A stretch of DNA of 64,000 nucleotides from Sphingopyxis sp. LK2115 (GTDB taxonomy: Bacteria; Pseudomonadota; Alphaproteobacteria; Sphingomonadales; Sphingomonadaceae). Under the pieces are notes generated by a model. That model saw only the letters and a program-made list of their open reading frames with translations, searched no databases and had not been told where the DNA came from. The stretch spans positions 1-64,000 of the forward strand of contig NZ_JABWGQ010000027.1 in assembly GCF_014595975.1 (NCBI RefSeq). The letters run 5' to 3'. Positions 61,281 through 64,000 of this stretch are shown here, piece by piece. Numbering within the stretch: position 1 is the stretch's first letter; the number at the start of each line of letters is the position of its first letter. The position numbers were made by a program, and so were the translations under genes.

Positions 61281-63362
61281 ATGAACGCTGTTACCGAAAC
61301 CGTTGCCGCCGAGCCTGTGTCGGGCGTCGAGATTTTCGTGCCGCTCGCAAAGCTCAAGAAGTCCCCGCGCAATGCCCGCAAGGTGCCGCACGGAGAAGCC
61401 GCTATCGAGGCGCTGGCCGCTTCGATCCAGCACAAGGGGCTGATCCAGAACCTTGTCGTGGAGCCGGAAGTCAAAGAGGACGGGACGCCGACCGGCTATT
61501 ACCTCGTCACCGCTGGCGAGGGCCGAAGGCTGGCGATGCTGCTGCGCGCCAAGCGCAAGCAGATCAGGAAGTCCGAGCCTGTCCGGTGCTGGCTCGATAC
61601 GCAGAACGATCCCGCCGAGATCAGTCTGGACGAGAACGTCACCCGGACCCCGATGCACCCCGCCGACCAGTTCGAGCGGTTCCGCGAGCTTGCGGACGGC
61701 AAGGGCTGGGGCGCGCAGGAGATCGGCGCGCGGTTCGGCGTATCGGCTGGCGTGGTGAAGCAGCGGCTTCGCCTTGGCGCTGTCTCGCCCAAGCTATTGC
61801 AGGTCTATCGTGAGGATGGCCTTACGCTGGACCAGCTTATGGCCTTCGCGATCACCGAGGACCATGCCCGGCAGGAGCAGGTGTTCGAGAACCTGCATCA
61901 CAATCGCGAGCCGTGGATCATCCGTCGCGATATGACCGCCGCCAACGTGCCCGCCGATGATCGCCGCGCGGTGTTCGTCGGAGCCGACGCCTATATCGAG
62001 GCTGGCGGCAACATAATCCGCGACCTGTTCAGCGAGGACCGGGGCGGGTTCTTCGAGGATGCGGGCTTGCTCGACATGCTCGCCGCCGAGAAGCTGCACG
62101 AGATCGCGGACGAGGTTCAGGCCGAGGGCTGGAAATGGGCCGAGGCGCATATCGACTATCCCCATGCGCACGGGATGCGGCGTTTCTATCCGCAGACCGT
62201 TCCCCTGTCCGATGAGGACGAGGCCCGGCTGGAGGCGCTGTCGATCCAGCATGACGAATTGGCCGAAGGCTATTCGTCCTATGACGAGATGCCCGAGGAC
62301 CTGGCGGCGAGGCTGGAGGTGGTGTCCGACGAGATCGACGCCATTTCGGCCAAGCGTTCCGCCTACGACGCCAACGTGATCGCGCATGGCGGCGCGTTCG
62401 TCGTGCTTCACCATGACGGTACGGTCAGGATCGAGCGCGGTTTCGTCCGAGCCGAGGACGAGGCGCTGGCGGACCCGCAGCCCGAGCCGGAAGCCGAGGG
62501 CGACCCGACCGACCCGGAGGCCGTGGAGGACGAGCAGGCCGAGGACGGCGACGAGGACGTGCAGGAGATCGAGGAAGAGGACGAGGAACCGGGCAAGCCG
62601 ATTTCCGACAGCCTCACCCGCGACCTGTCCGCCTATCGGACGCTGGCCTTACGCGTCGCCCTTGGCGAACGGCCCGATCTGGCGCTGATCGCCTTAACCC
62701 ACACGCTCACGGCGCAGTTGTTCTACAGCTACGCCGAAGCCGGTTGCCTTGAGGTCCGCCCGACCGTGACGCCGCTTGGCAGCCATGCGGATGGGATCGA
62801 GGACACGCCGCTTGCCGCCAAGGCGAACGAGGCCCGCGAGGCGTGGGCCGAGCGGATGCCGCGTGACGTGGCCGACCTGTGGGGCTTCGTGGTCGCGCTG
62901 GACGACGAGAAGCGGCTGGCGCTGCTGGCGCATTGCGCGTCCCGCACCGTCAATGCGCTGCGCCTGCCGTGGGACCGCAAGCCTCGTTCGCTGCAAACGG
63001 CGGACAGGCTGGCGACGGCGCTGGCGCTGGACGTGGCGAAGGACTGGACGCCGACCGTGGACAGCTACCTTGGCCGCATCACCAAGGCGCATATCGTGGA
63101 GGCTGTGACCGAAGGCGTGTCGGAGGACGCCGCCCGCCGTATCGCGGACATGAAGAAGCCGGACATGGCGCAGGCCGCCGAGCAGCTTCTGGCCGGGACC
63201 GGCTGGTTGCCTGCGATCCTGCGGACCTCGGAGCCGGAGGCGGAGCAGTCCGCAACCGTCGTGGCCGAGGACGTGGGAAGCGTGGAGCAGCCGTCCGAAG
63301 CGGAGGCTCCCGATACCGAAGCGGAGGACGGCGAAGCGTCCTTCGCCGTCGCCGCCGAATAG
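61281..63362 (+). CDS. ParB/RepB/Spo0J-family protein, long form
   Basis: A 693-aa protein. The N-terminal ParB domain shows VPLAKLKKSPRNARKV, LAASIQHKGLIQNLVVE and YYLVTAGEGRRLAMLLRAK, followed by the helix-turn-helix WGAQEIGARFGVSAGVVKQRLRLGAVSPKLL. A long C-terminal extension of about 450 residues has an acidic stretch (near 390-430) and an Ala-rich helical end. Such long ParB-like proteins occur on integrative elements, with no ParA partner here. AAGGAGAAG precedes the ATG. Confidence 0.85.
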   Translation: MNAVTETVAAEPVSGVEIFVPLAKLKKSPRNARKVPHGEAAIEALAASIQHKGLIQNLVVEPEVKEDGTPTGYYLVTAGEGRRLAMLLRAKRKQIRKSEPVRCWLDTQNDPAEISLDENVTRTPMHPADQFERFRELADGKGWGAQEIGARFGVSAGVVKQRLRLGAVSPKLLQVYREDGLTLDQLMAFAITEDHARQEQVFENLHHNREPWIIRRDMTAANVPADDRRAVFVGADAYIEAGGNIIRDLFSEDRGGFFEDAGLLDMLAAEKLHEIADEVQAEGWKWAEAHIDYPHAHGMRRFYPQTVPLSDEDEARLEALSIQHDELAEGYSSYDEMPEDLAARLEVVSDEIDAISAKRSAYDANVIAHGGAFVVLHHDGTVRIERGFVRAEDEALADPQPEPEAEGDPTDPEAVEDEQAEDGDEDVQEIEEEDEEPGKPISDSLTRDLSAYRTLALRVALGERPDLALIALTHTLTAQLFYSYAEAGCLEVRPTVTPLGSHADGIEDTPLAAKANEAREAWAERMPRDVADLWGFVVALDDEKRLALLAHCASRTVNALRLPWDRKPRSLQTADRLATALALDVAKDWTPTVDSYLGRITKAHIVEAVTEGVSEDAARRIADMKKPDMAQAAEQLLAGTGWLPAILRTSEPEAEQSATVVAEDVGSVEQPSEAEAPDTEAEDGEASFAVAAE

Positions 63363-63370
63363 CGGCATCG

Positions 63371-63403
63371 GGCCGGGGCCGCGCGAGCGGTCCCGGCCTT
63401 TCA
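63371..63403 (+). terminator. Terminator after the ParB-like gene
   Basis: GGCCGGGGCCG (63371-63381) and CGGTCCCGGCC (63388-63398) form an 11-bp stem with one G-T pair, then TTTCATT. It lies 9 bases after the stop. Confidence 0.7.
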
Positions 63404-63473
63404 TTCGCTGCCGCTTTTGCTGTTTGAGGAGCGTCGTCGCTCGCCGGGCCAAGGCCCGGCTCGCGAATGCAGG

Positions 63474-63803
63474 TCAGGCCGGGCGCGGCCCGAACAGGAT
63501 CACGGTCGCGCCGACAAGGCAGATGACCGCGCCGGTCACGTCCCAGCGGTCGGGGCGCAGCCCTTCGACCGCCCACAACCAGCCGAGCGAGGCCGCGATA
63601 TAAACGCCGCCATAGGCAGCATAGGCGCGTCCCGCCGCATCGCTGTCCACCAGCGTCAGCAGCCAGGCGAACAGCGCCAGCGAGATCATGCCCGGCACGA
63701 TCCACAACGGCGACTTGCCGAGGCGGAGCCATGCCCAGAACGAATAGCATCCGGCGATCTCGGCCAGGGCCGCGCCGACATAGGCAAAGGGCGTGAACGT
63801 CAT
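63474..63803 (-). CDS. ynfA: YnfA-family small membrane protein
   Basis: A 109-aa inner-membrane protein with four hydrophobic segments: [67 protein letters not shown] and [22 protein letters not shown]. This is the YnfA/UPF0060 family, related to small multidrug transporters. The start at 63803 fits. It is 7 bp after a MerR-type gene, so the two share a transcript and perhaps an effector such as a metal or cation. Confidence 0.85.
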   Translation of the reverse strand: MTFTPFAYVGAALAEIAGCYSFWAWLRLGKSPLWIVPGMISLALFAWLLTLVDSDAAGRAYAAYGGVYIAASLGWLWAVEGLRPDRWDVTGAVICLVGATVILFGPRPA

Positions 63804-63810
63804 AGGCTCC

Positions 63811-64000
63811 CTATCCGTTGTGGGGCGCAAGCGCCTCGATGATGCGGCAGTCCGCGACCGTGCCGCCCCCGCATGAGGTGATGAGCGCGGCCAGCTCCCG
63901 GCGCAACGCCGTCAGATCGGCGATCTTGCGCTCGACTTCGCTGAGATGGTCGCGGGCGAGCGCATCGACCGTTGCACAGTCCCGGCCGCGATCGTCCGAC
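63811..64000 (-). CDS. MerR-family regulator, C-terminal part (truncated by window edge)
   Basis: Only the last 62 codons are present: [55 protein letters not shown]. The helix and a Cys pair eight residues apart ([10 protein letters not shown]) resemble CueR/ZntR metal sites; an upstream Cys aligns roughly with the first MerR mercury cysteine. The DNA-binding half is off the map. A metal- or cation-responsive role for the YnfA operon is inferred. Confidence 0.75.
   Translation of the reverse strand, partial: SDDRGRDCATVDALARDHLSEVERKIADLTALRRELAALITSCGGGTVADCRIIEALAPHNG

Larger units (their letters stand above)
58119..64000. mobile_element. Integrated element at tRNA-Arg, left part, open at the right edge
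   Basis: It holds a large serine recombinase at the tRNA end, an unknown 81-aa gene, a FitAB/VapBC pair, a ParB-like protein, YnfA and a MerR-family gene. The right end and the second attachment site are outside the window. No conjugation or phage genes are seen in this part. Confidence 0.7.

Noticed and set aside
1-64000. CRISPR array
   Set aside because: No regularly spaced direct repeats were seen; the recurring elements are palindromic and scattered.

Overview
The window is GC-rich DNA from an alphaproteobacterium. The gene content points to the Sphingomonadales, most likely a Sphingopyxis-like organism. Reasons are a TorF-family porin, the Anbu/ATP-grasp cluster, an aroK-aroB arrangement, a xerD-accA arrangement, many ATGA/GTGA/TTGA gene overlaps, and several families of imperfect palindromes between genes. 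The genus is inferred from style and content, not from a marker gene.

Layout. 0.2-7.5 kb: ispG (isoprenoids), a porin with a clear terminator, a FMN-dependent lactate-type dehydrogenase, and an operon of three catabolic enzymes (flavin amine oxidase, secreted amidohydrolase, hydroxyacid dehydrogenase). 7.6-11.8 kb: threonine ammonia-lyase, a thioesterase, an Rrf2 regulator with its methyltransferase, and two GNAT acetyltransferases. 11.9-15.8 kb: a glutathione-dependent formaldehyde module (frmA, purU, fghA) that also holds a VOC protein and a prolyl-tRNA editing protein. 15.9-23.6 kb: quinone reductase, DEAD-box helicase, flavoprotein, two adjacent GIN-domain envelope proteins, an L,D-transpeptidase-like protein, an ArsC-family reductase and pterin dehydratase. 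23.7-26.8 kb: metallopeptidase-ccmA-ccmB, an SDR and a secreted unknown.

27.0-35.0 kb: secA, preceded by a short signal-peptide ORF ending in a Pro-rich segment (candidate secretion monitor), a TauE/SafE permease, and a four-gene cluster of circularly permuted ATP-grasp, alpha-E, transglutaminase and Anbu-type proteasome proteins. 35.0-42.0 kb: acsA, a family-7 aldehyde dehydrogenase, a thiolase-like protein with a crotonase behind an 18-bp palindrome, and a transaldolase. 42.0-58.0 kb: housekeeping and envelope genes (radA-cvpA-nifU-like-kef, an ArsR/SRPBCC pair with a strong operator, aroK-aroB, a helical periplasmic protein, xerD, accA, an M48 lipoprotein, two orphan Flp pilins, mutT, a methyltransferase, comF, grxC and a DUF1178 protein).

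58.1-64.0 kb: an integrated element begins in a tRNA-Arg(CCT) gene. Its large serine recombinase reads into the tRNA, so the last 13 residues and the stop codon come from the antisense of the tRNA 3' half. The element carries an 81-aa protein, a FitAB/VapBC toxin-antitoxin pair, a 693-aa ParB-like protein, YnfA and a MerR-type regulator. It runs past the right edge of the window. No CRISPR array, rRNA, insertion sequence or prophage structural gene was seen.
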